Below are positions 23,133 to 31,410 of a DNA stretch of 32,305 nt, in pieces (the stretch's first letter is position 1; each line of letters begins with the position of its first letter). Below the pieces are notes generated by a model. That model had not been told where the DNA came from. It searched no databases and was given only the letters and a program-made list of their open reading frames with translations. The stretch is from JBCBJX01 sp038522735 (GTDB lineage Bacteria; Pseudomonadota; Alphaproteobacteria; Caulobacterales; Parvularculaceae). Position numbers and translations under genes: made by a program. The stretch lies in contig JBCBJX010000025.1 in NCBI GenBank assembly GCA_038522735.1, positions 1 to 32,305 of the forward strand. The letters are read 5' to 3'.

Positions 23133-23148
23133 GGGCTAGGCTTAGCCC
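23133..23148 (+). promoter_or_regulatory. Hairpin abutting the SDR start codon
   Basis: GGGCTA (23133-23138) and TAGCCC (23143-23148) pair perfectly around GGCT, and the ATG follows at 23149. There is no clear Shine-Dalgarno sequence. The segment TAGGCT (23137-23142) could alternatively be a -10 box giving an almost leaderless mRNA. Either the hairpin masks initiation or it is only a DNA-level element. Confidence 0.35.
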
Positions 23149-24072
23149 ATGAGCGAAGCGCGCCTTTCCGATGCGATTTCAAACGGTCGCCGGGCCGCCG
23201 TCGTGACGGGCGGCGGCAAGGGCGTCGGGCGGGCGATCGCCGAACGGCTGGCGGCGGACGGTCTCGGCGTGCTCGTCAACAACCGCCATCGTCCCGGAAC
23301 AGACGACAGCGCCGGCGCCGCGGTCGCGGCGATCAGGGATCAGGGAGGCGAGGCGCGGGCGGAACGCTCCGACGTCGCGGGCGAGAGCGCGGCGGAGGCG
23401 ATCGTTTCCGCCGCGCTCGCCACCTTCGGCCGCCTCGACGTCCTGATCCTGAATGCTGGAATTGCTGGCGAGGCGGCGCGGTTCGAGAAAGCGGGGCCGG
23501 ACGCTTTCGCGGACGTCATGCGGATCAATTTCGACGCGAACATCCGCCTCGCCCACGAGGCTTTGCCGCACCTCAAATCGAGCCTGTCAGCGCGTATCGT
23601 CGTCATCGGATCAACTGCGGGAATCTATGGCGTGAAGGGTCGCGCGCCTTACGCGGCGTCCAAGGGCGCGCTTATCGCCTTCGCCCTGACGCTGGCGGCC
23701 GAGTTGGAGCGCGACGGGATTCTTGTCAACGTTCTTTTTCCGTATGCTGCGACGCAGATGACCGGCGACGCCGCGGGCGGTAGCGGCGCCTCCCATTTCA
23801 GCGCCGATAAGATCGGGCCTGTCGCAGGTTGGCTCGCGAGCGAGGCCTGCGACGTATCCGGGCGGATCATGCTCGCCGGAGGCGGCCTCCACCGCCGCGT
23901 CGCCGCGACCGAGGGACCGGCGCGTTTTCTTGGCGCCGCAGAGCAGGATTTCGGACAGCACGCGGCTGCGATCGACGATCTCGACGGTGTACGGACGTTC
24001 CGGGAGGCGGAGAGCGCCTTCGCGGCGTTCGCGACCGAGGCGGCGCGTGCGGCGAAGGAGGCGCGGTCGTGA
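23149..24072 (+). CDS. Short-chain dehydrogenase, multifunctional-enzyme (3-hydroxyacyl-CoA dehydrogenase) type
   Basis: This 307-residue SDR has the cofactor motif TGGGKGVGRA (20-29), NAG (102-104) and the catalytic Ser155, Tyr168 and Lys172 in YAASK. The LVNNRHRPGTDD stretch after the second strand resembles the dehydrogenase domain of peroxisomal-type multifunctional enzyme 2, which oxidises 3-hydroxyacyl-CoA intermediates. A tail of about 70 residues beyond the normal SDR core, rich in Ala and Glu, is of unknown purpose. The ATG at 23149 directly follows a hairpin and has no evident ribosome site. It heads a seven-gene operon; its stop overlaps the next start by four bases (GTGA). A place in beta-oxidation of the activated acid is inferred. 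Confidence 0.85.
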   Translation: MSEARLSDAISNGRRAAVVTGGGKGVGRAIAERLAADGLGVLVNNRHRPGTDDSAGAAVAAIRDQGGEARAERSDVAGESAAEAIVSAALATFGRLDVLILNAGIAGEAARFEKAGPDAFADVMRINFDANIRLAHEALPHLKSSLSARIVVIGSTAGIYGVKGRAPYAASKGALIAFALTLAAELERDGILVNVLFPYAATQMTGDAAGGSGASHFSADKIGPVAGWLASEACDVSGRIMLAGGGLHRRVAATEGPARFLGAAEQDFGQHAAAIDDLDGVRTFREAESAFAAFATEAARAAKEARS

Positions 24073-25133
24073 GTATACGGATCGTTCAGTGGGCGACTGG
24101 CGCCATGGGCAAGACCTGCCTCCGGCGGATCATCGATCATCCGGATCTCGATCTCGCTGGCCTTTTCGTTTATTCGGCGGGCAAGGCCGGGCGCGATGCG
24201 GGCGACATCGCCAGGCGCGACCCGACGGGCGTGATCGCAACCGCGTCCATGGACCAGATCCTGGCCCTCGACGCCGATCTCGTCGTCCACGCCGCCCGGC
24301 TCGCGCCGCCCTACGGCTCCCATGACGACGAGATCATGCAACTTCTCCGCTCCGGGAAGGACGTGATCTCGATCAACGGCTACACGTTTCCGTCGGGACG
24401 CGACGCCGCCGCGCGCGCCGCGCTGGAAGCCGCCGCCATCGAAGGCGGCGCGACGCTCGCGGGAGCGGGCCTCAACCCCGGCTTCGCTATGGAGAAGATT
24501 GCGGCCGTCGCGAGCAGCGTCTGCGACGATGTTCGCTGCATTCACGTGATCGAAACCGTTCCGTGCCAGGAGGTTAAGAGCCCGGCCTATGTTTTCGACA
24601 TCCTCGGCTTCGGCTCCGACCCTGGCGTGGTTGATCCCAACGCACCGGACTGGGGGCCGTCGGCGGCGCTCAACGGCATGTTCGCCGAGCCGGTCCGCTC
24701 TCTCGCTCAGAGCCTCGGGCTCACCCTGCAAACAATCAACACCGACCATGCCGTCTTTCCGGCGACGGAGGACCTCGCCATCGCAGCCGGCGAAATCCTG
24801 AAGGGACGCACGGCGCGCCTGCGCTGGCGGTGGCGCGGGGAGACGACGGACGGCGTCGAGATTGTCCTCGAAATCCGCTGGGAGATGGAGCCGTCTCCCG
24901 CGGACGAAGCGATCGCGGGTCTCTGGCGCGTTTCGATCGACGGCGCGCCGGGGATCGACATGACGATCGATCTCACCAAGCGCCAGGACGACCCGTATCG
25001 CACTTCGGCGGAACAGCTCGGCGTCGCGGCTGCGGTGGTGAATGCGATCCCCGCCGTGCGCGCTGCGCCGCCAGGCCTCATGAACGCCCCGATCGCGACG
25101 CCCTGGCGACCGCGCTTCCAGACCAAAGCATAA
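24069..25133 (+). CDS. NAD(P)-dependent oxidoreductase, dihydrodipicolinate-reductase/2,4-diaminopentanoate-dehydrogenase-like
   Basis: This 354-residue protein starts with a Rossmann dinucleotide-binding motif (VQWATGAMGKTCLRRI, residues 6-21) and contains AGLNPGFAMEKI, both typical of the family that includes 2,4-diaminopentanoate dehydrogenase and dihydrodipicolinate-reductase-like proteins. In aerobic catabolic clusters such proteins are annotated loosely and the true substrate is seldom known. There is no lysine-biosynthesis gene nearby, so a DapB role is unlikely. The start is a GTG at 24069 overlapping the TGA of the SDR before it, which implies translational coupling. An ATG about 12 codons downstream would delete part of the nucleotide fold. 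It is followed after 12 bases by a cytoplasmic LEH-like gene. Confidence 0.8.
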   Translation: MSIRIVQWATGAMGKTCLRRIIDHPDLDLAGLFVYSAGKAGRDAGDIARRDPTGVIATASMDQILALDADLVVHAARLAPPYGSHDDEIMQLLRSGKDVISINGYTFPSGRDAAARAALEAAAIEGGATLAGAGLNPGFAMEKIAAVASSVCDDVRCIHVIETVPCQEVKSPAYVFDILGFGSDPGVVDPNAPDWGPSAALNGMFAEPVRSLAQSLGLTLQTINTDHAVFPATEDLAIAAGEILKGRTARLRWRWRGETTDGVEIVLEIRWEMEPSPADEAIAGLWRVSIDGAPGIDMTIDLTKRQDDPYRTSAEQLGVAAAVVNAIPAVRAAPPGLMNAPIATPWRPRFQTKA

Positions 25134-25145
25134 GGAGAAACGCCC

Positions 25146-25580
25146 ATGACCGCCCGCATCGACCTCTTTCGCGCCGTTATCGAAACCTGGCGCGACACCC
25201 AGGACGTCGACGCCGTTCTGTCCAAAATGACCGACGACGTCGTCTGGCATTATTCTGCGGCGACGAAGGCGCCGAAAATCGGCAAGGACGGCGCTCGGGA
25301 ATTTCTCGACAGCTTCAAGGAGAACGTCCGGAACCCGCGCTGGCGCATCTTCGAATACGCTGAAAACGGCGACACCCTGTTCGTCGAAGGGGTCGATGAA
25401 TTCGACACGCCCGACGGGAAGACCGTGGTCATTCCTTATGCCGGCGTGATCGAGTTTCGGGGCGACCTCATCTGCGGGTGGCGGGACTACTTCGATCGCA
25501 AGATCGCCGATGCGGGCGCCCGCGGCGAGGCGTTGCCGGATTACGCGGCGGCGCTCGCCGACCGCCAAGCGGTCGCGTGA
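25146..25580 (+). CDS. Limonene-epoxide-hydrolase-like (SnoaL/NTF2-fold) protein, cytoplasmic
   Basis: This 144-residue NTF2-fold protein is related to the exported LEH-like protein at 18931 but has no signal peptide. The shared core is VEGVDEF (80-86), PYAGVIEF (97-104) and GWRDYFD ending in Asp117. Asp84 and Asp117 of the LEH catalytic set are kept, but the linking Arg is Gly82, so a conventional epoxide hydrolase mechanism is doubtful. It may instead be an isomerase, lyase or binding protein, as many SnoaL-fold members are. AAGGAGA lies ahead of the ATG at 25146. Within the operon it lies 12 bases after the reductase-like gene and 10 bases before a SnoaL_4 gene. Confidence 0.75.
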   Translation: MTARIDLFRAVIETWRDTQDVDAVLSKMTDDVVWHYSAATKAPKIGKDGAREFLDSFKENVRNPRWRIFEYAENGDTLFVEGVDEFDTPDGKTVVIPYAGVIEFRGDLICGWRDYFDRKIADAGARGEALPDYAAALADRQAVA

Positions 25581-25590
25581 GGTGGCGGCG

Positions 25591-26124
25591 ATGAGCGAAG
25601 CGGCGCGGGACGCGGCGATCGACGCGTTGTTGGACAAGCAGGCGATCTACGAGGTGCTGGTGAAGTACTGCCGCGGCGCCGACCGCGGCGACGCTGATCT
25701 CATCGCGGAGTGCTATCATCCGGACGCCCATGAAAACCATGGCGGCACGTTCGACGGGTCGGCGGAGGCCTACGTCTCGATGCTGCGCAAGGTGCTTCCG
25801 ACGGCCGGGCGGATGACCCACCTCATCACCAACATACTTATCGAACTTGACGGCCATGCGGCGCAGACGGAGTGCTATATCCTCACCTTCTCCCGGCGCG
25901 GCGAGGGGACCGACGAGGCCTATGACAGCCTTACCTTGGCGCGGCTGATCGACGATTTCGAGAAGCGCGACGGGGCGTGGAAGATCGCGCGCCGCCGCCT
26001 CGCCTGGGAATGGAACCACGAAATGCCGTACCGGGAAACATGGGGCCGCGGCATGATCGCGCCCGACCCCGCGGCGCTGGTGCGCGGCGGCAAGAAGCCG
26101 AACGACATCCTGTACGGGAGCTGA
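25591..26124 (+). CDS. SnoaL_4-type dehydratase/isomerase-like protein, copy 1
   Basis: This 177-residue NTF2-fold protein is of the SnoaL_4 group, which contains scytalone-dehydratase and bile-acid 7-alpha-dehydratase (BaiE) relatives. Characteristic stretches are YCRGADRGDADLIAECYHPDA (26-46), MTHLITN with a candidate catalytic His, IELDG, and FEKRDGAWKIARR. It is a clear paralogue of the protein at 28411-28938, roughly 40 percent identical by eye. The family supports a dehydration or double-bond migration step on a cyclic or aromatic-like substrate, but the natural reaction here is unknown. The ATG at 25591 follows GAGGTGG; the longer frame upstream overlaps the previous gene out of frame. 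The gap to the next SDR is only four bases. Confidence 0.78.
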   Translation: MSEAARDAAIDALLDKQAIYEVLVKYCRGADRGDADLIAECYHPDAHENHGGTFDGSAEAYVSMLRKVLPTAGRMTHLITNILIELDGHAAQTECYILTFSRRGEGTDEAYDSLTLARLIDDFEKRDGAWKIARRRLAWEWNHEMPYRETWGRGMIAPDPAALVRGGKKPNDILYGS

Positions 26125-26128
26125 GGGT

Positions 26129-26878
26129 ATGGTTGAGATTGAAGGCTGCACGGCCATCGTCACCGGCGGCAACCGCGGCATCGGCCTCGGCTTCGTGCGC
26201 ACCCTGTTGAACGAGGGCGCCCGCAAGATCTATATCGGAAGTCGCGACCCGGCCGACGGCGAGACGATCGCGGCGGAGGCTCCGGACCGCCTTTCAGCCG
26301 TGAAGCTCGACGTGACGAACGCGGAGGACGTCGCAGCCGCCGCTGACGCGTGCGGCGACGTCGATCTCGTCGTCAACAATGCGGGCGTTTTCGGCCATCA
26401 GACGCTTATCGGCGCGCCGGACATGAGTTCGGTGAGGCAGGAGATGGAGGTGAATTTCTTCGGTCTCCTCGCCATGTGCCGGGCTTTCGCGCCGGTTCTG
26501 AAGGCGAACGAGGGCGGTGCGATCATCAACGTCCTCTCCGCCGGCGGCATTGTCGCGGTGCCCGATATGGGCGGCTACAGCCCGTCGAAATTCGCGGCGC
26601 GCGCCGCCTCGAACTGCATCCGCGCCGAACTTGCTCCGCAGGGGACGCAGGTGACGGCGCTGATCGTCGGGTCGGTGGACACGCGCATGGCCGCGCACGT
26701 GAAAGGCATCAAGAAATCCCAGCCGGAGGACATCGCCGCCTCCGCGCTCGCGGCCGTGCGCCGGGGCGTTGAAGAGCACGACACGGACGTTCACGCCATG
26801 AGCGTGCGCGCCTGGCTCGCGCGCGACCCGTCGGGCCTCGCCGCGTCTATGGCGGCTCGCATGGCGAAGGCGGACTGA
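26129..26878 (+). CDS. Short-chain dehydrogenase/reductase (classical SDR)
   Basis: This 249-residue classical SDR has the cofactor motif TGGNRGIG (12-19), NNAG (83-86) and the catalytic Ser137, Tyr150 and Lys154 (YSPSK). SRDPADG after the second beta strand has Arg near the position that favours NADP(H), though this is only suggestive. It is shorter than the first SDR of the operon and lacks its C-terminal tail, so the two probably act on different alcohol or ketone groups. It begins four bases after the SnoaL_4 gene and is followed after 33 bases by the carotenoid-oxygenase-type gene. Placed just upstream of the cleavage dioxygenase, it could oxidise or reduce the carbonyl product, which is inference. 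Confidence 0.88.
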   Translation: MVEIEGCTAIVTGGNRGIGLGFVRTLLNEGARKIYIGSRDPADGETIAAEAPDRLSAVKLDVTNAEDVAAAADACGDVDLVVNNAGVFGHQTLIGAPDMSSVRQEMEVNFFGLLAMCRAFAPVLKANEGGAIINVLSAGGIVAVPDMGGYSPSKFAARAASNCIRAELAPQGTQVTALIVGSVDTRMAAHVKGIKKSQPEDIAASALAAVRRGVEEHDTDVHAMSVRAWLARDPSGLAASMAARMAKAD

Positions 26879-26911
26879 AGACCAATCGACGAGACCCACC
26901 GGAGACCGAGC

Positions 26912-28393
26912 ATGACTGCAACCCTCGTCAACCGCGTTCGATCAACGATCACGCCGAACGATCATCCGTATATGAACGGCGCCTGGGAGCCTGTCTATGA
27001 CGAGTACGACGCCTACGATCTGGAGGTGATCGGCGAGATCCCGAACGATCTTTCCGGCGTTTATGTTCGAAATACGGAAAACCCGGTCCATGAGCCGATC
27101 GGGCTCTATCACCCCTTCGATGGTGACGCGATGGTGCACCTCATGTCGTTCCGTGACGGGAAGGCGGAGTATCGTAACCGCTTTGTCCGCACGAAAGGGT
27201 TTCTCGCCGAGGCGGAGGCTGGACGCTCGCTCTGGGCGGGCATCGCCGAGAACCCGAAGAAATCCGAGAGACGCGGCTGGGGCGCTCATGGCGGCATTAA
27301 GGATTCCTCTTCGACCGACGTTGTCATCCACGCAGGACGTATTCTGACGAGCTTTTATCAGTGCGGGGAAGGCTATCGGATCGATCCCTATACGATGGAG
27401 CAGGAAGGGCCGGAGGGCTGGGTCCCCATCGACGGGATTTCAGCGCACCCGAAGACGGACGAGCGGACCGGCGATCTTTTGTTCTTTAACTACTCCAAAC
27501 ACGCGCCCTACATGCACTACGGCGTCGTCGGGGCGGACAACAGGCTGAAGCACTATATCCCGATCGAACTCCCGGGTCCGCGCCTACCGCACGATATAGC
27601 GTATACGAAGAAATATTCGATCTTCGCCGACCTGCCGCTGTTCTGGGATCCGGAGGCGCTGAAGCTCGGCTTCCACGCCGCACGGTTTTATCCCGAGACG
27701 CCGACGCGCTTCGCCATCGTTCCGCGCTTTGGCGGTCCGGAGGAGATCCGCTGGTTCGAGGCGGAACCGACTTATGTCCTTCACTGGATGAACGCCTGGG
27801 AGGAGGGCGATGAGATTGTCCTCGACGGCTATTTTCAGGAAAATCCGCAGCCGGAGCCCTTGAAAGATGCACCGCCGCAGTACGCACAGCTAATGGCCTA
27901 TGTGGATGAACATTCCTTCCGGCCGAAGCTCCATCGCTGGCGCTTCGATCTGAAGACGGGCGAGACGAAAGAAGAGCGCCTCGACGACCGCATCCTCGAA
28001 TTCGGCTCCTTCAACACTTACCGGGCGGGCGAGCGGACGCGATATCTCTACAGCACCTATACCGAACCCGGACGGTTCCTCTTCAAAGGCGTCGTCAAGC
28101 ATGACGACGACACGGGCGCGTCGGAGACGCTCGATTTCGGCGAGGCGCGCTATGGCAGCGAAGCGCCCTTCGCACCGCGCGTCGGGGCGCGAGACGAGGA
28201 CGATGGTTATCTCGTCAGCTTCGTGACGGACATGGCCGAGAACCGCTCCGAATGCGTTGTCATCGATGCACAGAACATCTCGGACGGTCCCGTCTGCCGC
28301 ATCATCCTGCCCCATCGCATCCCGAGCGGCACCCACGCGACATGGGCGACCCACGAGCAGATCGACGCAGGCCGCGCCGCATCAGCCGCCTAA
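26912..28393 (+). CDS. Carotenoid-cleavage/lignostilbene-dioxygenase-family non-heme iron oxygenase
   Basis: This 493-residue protein is of the carotenoid cleavage oxygenase family, whose members split a C=C bond of carotenoids, apocarotenoids or stilbenes with O2, using Fe(II) held by four histidines. All four are visible: His179 (SAHP), His227 (LPHDIAY), His291 (VLHWMNAWEE) and His475 (GTHATW). The FDGDAM motif (69-74) is also present. Bacterial lignostilbene dioxygenases carry a lysine just after the LLAL-like strand to hold the phenol; here the matching stretch is RILTSFYQCG (143-152), with Phe in that place, so a 4-hydroxystilbene substrate is not strongly supported. There is no signal peptide. 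GGAG lies ahead of the ATG at 26912. It is the most substrate-informative enzyme in the operon. Confidence 0.9.
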   Translation: MTATLVNRVRSTITPNDHPYMNGAWEPVYDEYDAYDLEVIGEIPNDLSGVYVRNTENPVHEPIGLYHPFDGDAMVHLMSFRDGKAEYRNRFVRTKGFLAEAEAGRSLWAGIAENPKKSERRGWGAHGGIKDSSSTDVVIHAGRILTSFYQCGEGYRIDPYTMEQEGPEGWVPIDGISAHPKTDERTGDLLFFNYSKHAPYMHYGVVGADNRLKHYIPIELPGPRLPHDIAYTKKYSIFADLPLFWDPEALKLGFHAARFYPETPTRFAIVPRFGGPEEIRWFEAEPTYVLHWMNAWEEGDEIVLDGYFQENPQPEPLKDAPPQYAQLMAYVDEHSFRPKLHRWRFDLKTGETKEERLDDRILEFGSFNTYRAGERTRYLYSTYTEPGRFLFKGVVKHDDDTGASETLDFGEARYGSEAPFAPRVGARDEDDGYLVSFVTDMAENRSECVVIDAQNISDGPVCRIILPHRIPSGTHATWATHEQIDAGRAASAA

Positions 28394-28410
28394 AGACGAA
28401 GGAGACGCCC

Positions 28411-28938
28411 ATGAGCGGCTACGCCAACACCGTCGAGACGATGCTCGCCCGCCAGGACATCAACGATGTGCTCGCCCGCTACGCCCGCGGCGTCGATCGG
28501 GCCGACGAGGCGCTCCTGCGCTCCTGTTATCATGAGGGCGCGATCGAGGAGCATGCGAACGCCTATTCAGGGCCGGCCGACGCCTACATCACTGACGCCG
28601 TGAAGCGCATCCGAAAAATGGGTCCGATGGCGCATTATCTGTGCAACACCCATATCGAACTCGATGGCGACGTCGCCTGGGTGGAGACCTATGTTCTCAC
28701 CTTTGCGCGGTTTGAACAGGACGGCGCGCCCTACGATACGTTGACGGGCGGCCGGCTCTGCGACCGCTTCGAGAGGCGGGACGGCGAGTGGCGGATAGCC
28801 CACCGCAAGATGACCTTCGACTGGAACAGGGACGCAGAAAGCGCTGAAGGCTGGTGCCTCGGCATGTTCCAGCCGGATGATCCCCGCATGCACATGGCGA
28901 CCAAGGACCGCGACGATCTCTCCTACGCCCGGTTCTGA
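28411..28938 (+). CDS. SnoaL_4-type dehydratase/isomerase-like protein, copy 2
   Basis: This 175-residue NTF2-fold protein is paralogous to that at 25591-26124. Shared landmarks are YARGVDRAD, SCYHEGA, MAHYLCN with the candidate catalytic His, HIELDG, and FERRDGEWRIAHR. The two probably act on related intermediates or form a heteromer. The ATG at 28411 follows AAGGAGA and is 17 bases after the oxygenase stop. It is the last gene of the operon and converges on the minus-strand TonB receptor gene, with a bidirectional hairpin between. Function beyond dehydratase or isomerase-like is not assignable from sequence. Confidence 0.78.
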   Translation: MSGYANTVETMLARQDINDVLARYARGVDRADEALLRSCYHEGAIEEHANAYSGPADAYITDAVKRIRKMGPMAHYLCNTHIELDGDVAWVETYVLTFARFEQDGAPYDTLTGGRLCDRFERRDGEWRIAHRKMTFDWNRDAESAEGWCLGMFQPDDPRMHMATKDRDDLSYARF

Positions 28939-28960
28939 CGCCGTCTTTATCTTCAGTACA

Positions 28961-28989
28961 CAAAAAAGCGGCCGGCGAGAGCCGGCCGC
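28961..28989 (-). terminator. Rho-independent terminator of the second TonB receptor gene
   Basis: GCGGCCGGC (28968-28976) and GCCGGCCGC (28981-28989) form a perfect nine-pair stem with loop GAGA. On the minus strand it is followed by TTTTTTG (28967-28961), so it terminates the receptor transcript. On the plus strand there is no T-tract, so it is at best a weak stop for the operon ending at 28938. Confidence 0.88.
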
Positions 28990-29014
28990 AAGTCGCTCCG
29001 TTCCAGGAGGGGCT

Positions 29015-31324
29015 TTAGAAATCGACGCCGAACTCGACGCCATATGTGCGCGGCGCGCCGAGACGAGAGACCTCGTCGCCGAAGAAGGCGATGATATTGG
29101 TCCGGTAGAGTTCGTCGGCGATGTTTTTCGCCCAGGCTGAGACGCGCCAGTTGGCGTCGAGCGGCGCGAAGACAAGACGTCCGTCGAGGAGGCCGAAATC
29201 GTCTTCGGTCTGCAGGTTGTCGGGCGCCCAGAACATCTCGCCGCGGTGGGAGTAGTTCACCCGCAACGTCACCGCGTCCGTGTAGCCGAACGCCGACGTC
29301 GTCAATTCCGCGCCGACATTGAACTGGTATTCCGGCGTCCGCTGCAGGAAGTTGCCGGAGTTGTCGAGCCCGTTGGAGTCGATGAACTCATTGTACTCCG
29401 TATCGAGGAACGTGCCGCCGGCCCAGAGGAGGAGGTTGTCCGTTGCGGCGACCTGCAGTTCCGTCTCAACGCCGAGGATTTCAGCATCGGCGGCGTTGTC
29501 GGTAATGTTGCAAAGGCAGCCGTCGTCCGTCTGCGTCACCTGCAGGTCCTGATAGTCCATGGAGAAGGCCGCAACGTTGAGGCGCGCCCGGTTGTCGAAG
29601 AAGTCAAGTTTGGCGCCTAACTCAAGGCTAAGAACCGTCTCCGGATCATAGCCCGACTGCGCCGCGGCTTCGTTCGCCGGGTCGTCCTCGAAGCCGCCGC
29701 CTTTGTAGCCGCGAGCCGCGGTGAAGTAAAAGAAGGCGTTGTCCGTCGGCGAGAACTCGATCGTACCCTGCGGCGTCACCTCTTCCCATTGTTCTCCGTA
29801 TCCGACGGTGAAGGAGTCGCCTTCGGAGAATGTCGCGGCGAGCGGGGTGAGGGCGACCGTGTCCGTCGGATTGAAGGCGTCGCCGCCTTCCACCGCGATC
29901 CCGGTCACGGTTCCCTGCTTGTCGTCGACCGTGTAGCGCACGCCCGCGACGACGCGGAGCATCTCGGAGAAGCGATAGCCCGCCTGCGCGAAGAACGCAT
30001 ACGAGGTTGTGTCGGTTTCGTTGTACCACTCGGACTCGCCCGAGAGGGTCGTCAGTATGGGAAGCGGAACTTCCGCCCAGAACCGGTCCCGCTTTTCGAC
30101 GTTGTCGTGCTGGATATAGGCGCCGAGGATCCAGTCGAGCGCTCCGTCCCCTGCGGAGACAAGGCGGACCTCCTGCGAGAACTGCTGGATGTCTTCGTCC
30201 TCGTTCACCGGGAAGCGGAAAAGCGTCGGGGTCTGCACGAAGCCGTTATTGGGGCCGATGCCCGTCTGGTCGTAAAGGTTGAAGGCGTCGCCTTTTCTGT
30301 AGCCGGAGATCGTCTGAAGCGTCGCGAAGTCGCCGATCTCCTGGTTGAGCTGCAGGGTGAAGCCGTACGCTTCGCGCAGGAGACCCTGCGGCGTCTCGAA
30401 CGGGTCGCCCCTGTATTGAGGGTGTTCCGGCAGGCTTTCGCGGATGTCGAGCGGCCGCCCCAGAGCGTCGCCGACCGCTTCGCGCGCGGCGCTCCAGGGG
30501 CCTTGCGTGTTCGGGTCCGGCCCATCAATCGCAACGGAGTGAAACCCGTTTGATTCGTCCTTCATATACTCGAATATGAGGCGGGCGGAGAACCCGCTTT
30601 CATCAGATTCTTTCAAAAGCTGCGCGCGGAGCTGAACGGACTCGATGTTGTCGAGATCGCGATCGTTCAGAATATCCTGGTTGAAGCCGTCGCGCGTTCG
30701 CGACTGGAAGGAGATGCGCCCCGCGAGCGTGTCCGTCAGTCCGCCCGTCACGAACCCGCGGACGAGGGTTTCATCGAAATTGCCGCGAGAGACGGTGATG
30801 TTCCCGCCCGGATCGAAGCTCGGCGAGGCGGTGATGATGTTGATCGCGCCGCCGACGACGTTCCGACCAAGGAGCACGCCCTGCGGCCCGCGGATGACCT
30901 CGACGCGCTCGATATCGAAAAAGTCAGCGTTGAAAAGGCCGGATCGGCCGACATAGACCTCGTCGAGGAAGATGCCGATCGACTGGTCGGCGGACGGAGA
31001 ATCGAGCCGCGTGTTGGTTATGCCGCGGATATTGAATTCCTGGTCGAGCGGCGAGAGCGCGGTGAAGGAGAGGGACGTGGTGACGTTTGCAAGGTCTTCG
31101 TAGGAAAGGACGCGGTCCTTCTCCAGATTTTCTCCCGAGAACGCCGTCGCCGCGACGGACGTGTCCTGAAGAAGCGTTTCGCGTCTCTGGCTCGTGACGA
31201 TGATCTGGTCGAGCATCGGCGAGCTCTGCGCGCCTTGCGCCGCATCCTGACCGTCCTGCGCGAGGGCCGCGCCGCCGAGCGCCATGGCGAGCGCGATGGA
31301 AGACGTGGTGAGCACCAACCGCAT
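29015..31324 (-). CDS. TonB-dependent receptor, sphingomonad type, of the catabolic island
   Basis: This 769-residue outer-membrane receptor has a signal peptide (MRLVLTTSSIALAMALGGAALA, cleavage before QDGQ), TonB-box-like DQIIVTSQRR (39-48), a plug with FNIRGI, RVEVIRGPQGVLLGRN and GGAINIIT, and a barrel ending in GVEFGVDF with terminal Phe. Its class is shorter than the maltodextrin-type receptor at 5103 and common beside oxidative catabolic genes for hydrophobic or aromatic compounds in sphingomonads. GGGAGGAAA precedes the ATG at 31324. Its promoter region carries two copies of the island motif and it has its own terminator, so it is a single-gene unit co-regulated with the operon it faces. 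It is inferred to import the island's substrate, possibly bulky and poorly soluble. Confidence 0.9.
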   Translation of the reverse strand: MRLVLTTSSIALAMALGGAALAQDGQDAAQGAQSSPMLDQIIVTSQRRETLLQDTSVAATAFSGENLEKDRVLSYEDLANVTTSLSFTALSPLDQEFNIRGITNTRLDSPSADQSIGIFLDEVYVGRSGLFNADFFDIERVEVIRGPQGVLLGRNVVGGAINIITASPSFDPGGNITVSRGNFDETLVRGFVTGGLTDTLAGRISFQSRTRDGFNQDILNDRDLDNIESVQLRAQLLKESDESGFSARLIFEYMKDESNGFHSVAIDGPDPNTQGPWSAAREAVGDALGRPLDIRESLPEHPQYRGDPFETPQGLLREAYGFTLQLNQEIGDFATLQTISGYRKGDAFNLYDQTGIGPNNGFVQTPTLFRFPVNEDEDIQQFSQEVRLVSAGDGALDWILGAYIQHDNVEKRDRFWAEVPLPILTTLSGESEWYNETDTTSYAFFAQAGYRFSEMLRVVAGVRYTVDDKQGTVTGIAVEGGDAFNPTDTVALTPLAATFSEGDSFTVGYGEQWEEVTPQGTIEFSPTDNAFFYFTAARGYKGGGFEDDPANEAAAQSGYDPETVLSLELGAKLDFFDNRARLNVAAFSMDYQDLQVTQTDDGCLCNITDNAADAEILGVETELQVAATDNLLLWAGGTFLDTEYNEFIDSNGLDNSGNFLQRTPEYQFNVGAELTTSAFGYTDAVTLRVNYSHRGEMFWAPDNLQTEDDFGLLDGRLVFAPLDANWRVSAWAKNIADELYRTNIIAFFGDEVSRLGAPRTYGVEFGVDF

Positions 31325-31380
31325 ACGATTTCCTCCCTTGAGCGTCCGCGTCGCCGCGGCGGCCTCGTGTTTTTAAGTTT

Positions 31381-31393
31381 TGGTATGTTTACG
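31381..31393 (-). promoter_or_regulatory. Conserved island motif, copy C (upstream of receptor gene)
   Basis: On the minus strand this reads CGTAAACATACCA and continues AAAA, matching copies A and B at 11 of 13 core bases. The extension AAAA is shared with copy A. It lies 56 bases before the receptor ATG. Confidence 0.55.
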
Positions 31394-31410
31394 CTAGTGA
31401 CGTCGCGGAA

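Noticed and set aside
23649..25637. 662-residue minus-strand open frame spanning parts of four genes
   Set aside because: It crosses the boundaries of several well-supported plus-strand genes, has no motif or ribosome site, and its composition is that of a shadow frame.
28968..28989. Hairpin read as terminator of the plus-strand operon
   Set aside because: There is no T-tract on the plus strand; the T-run is on the minus-strand side, so it serves the receptor gene.
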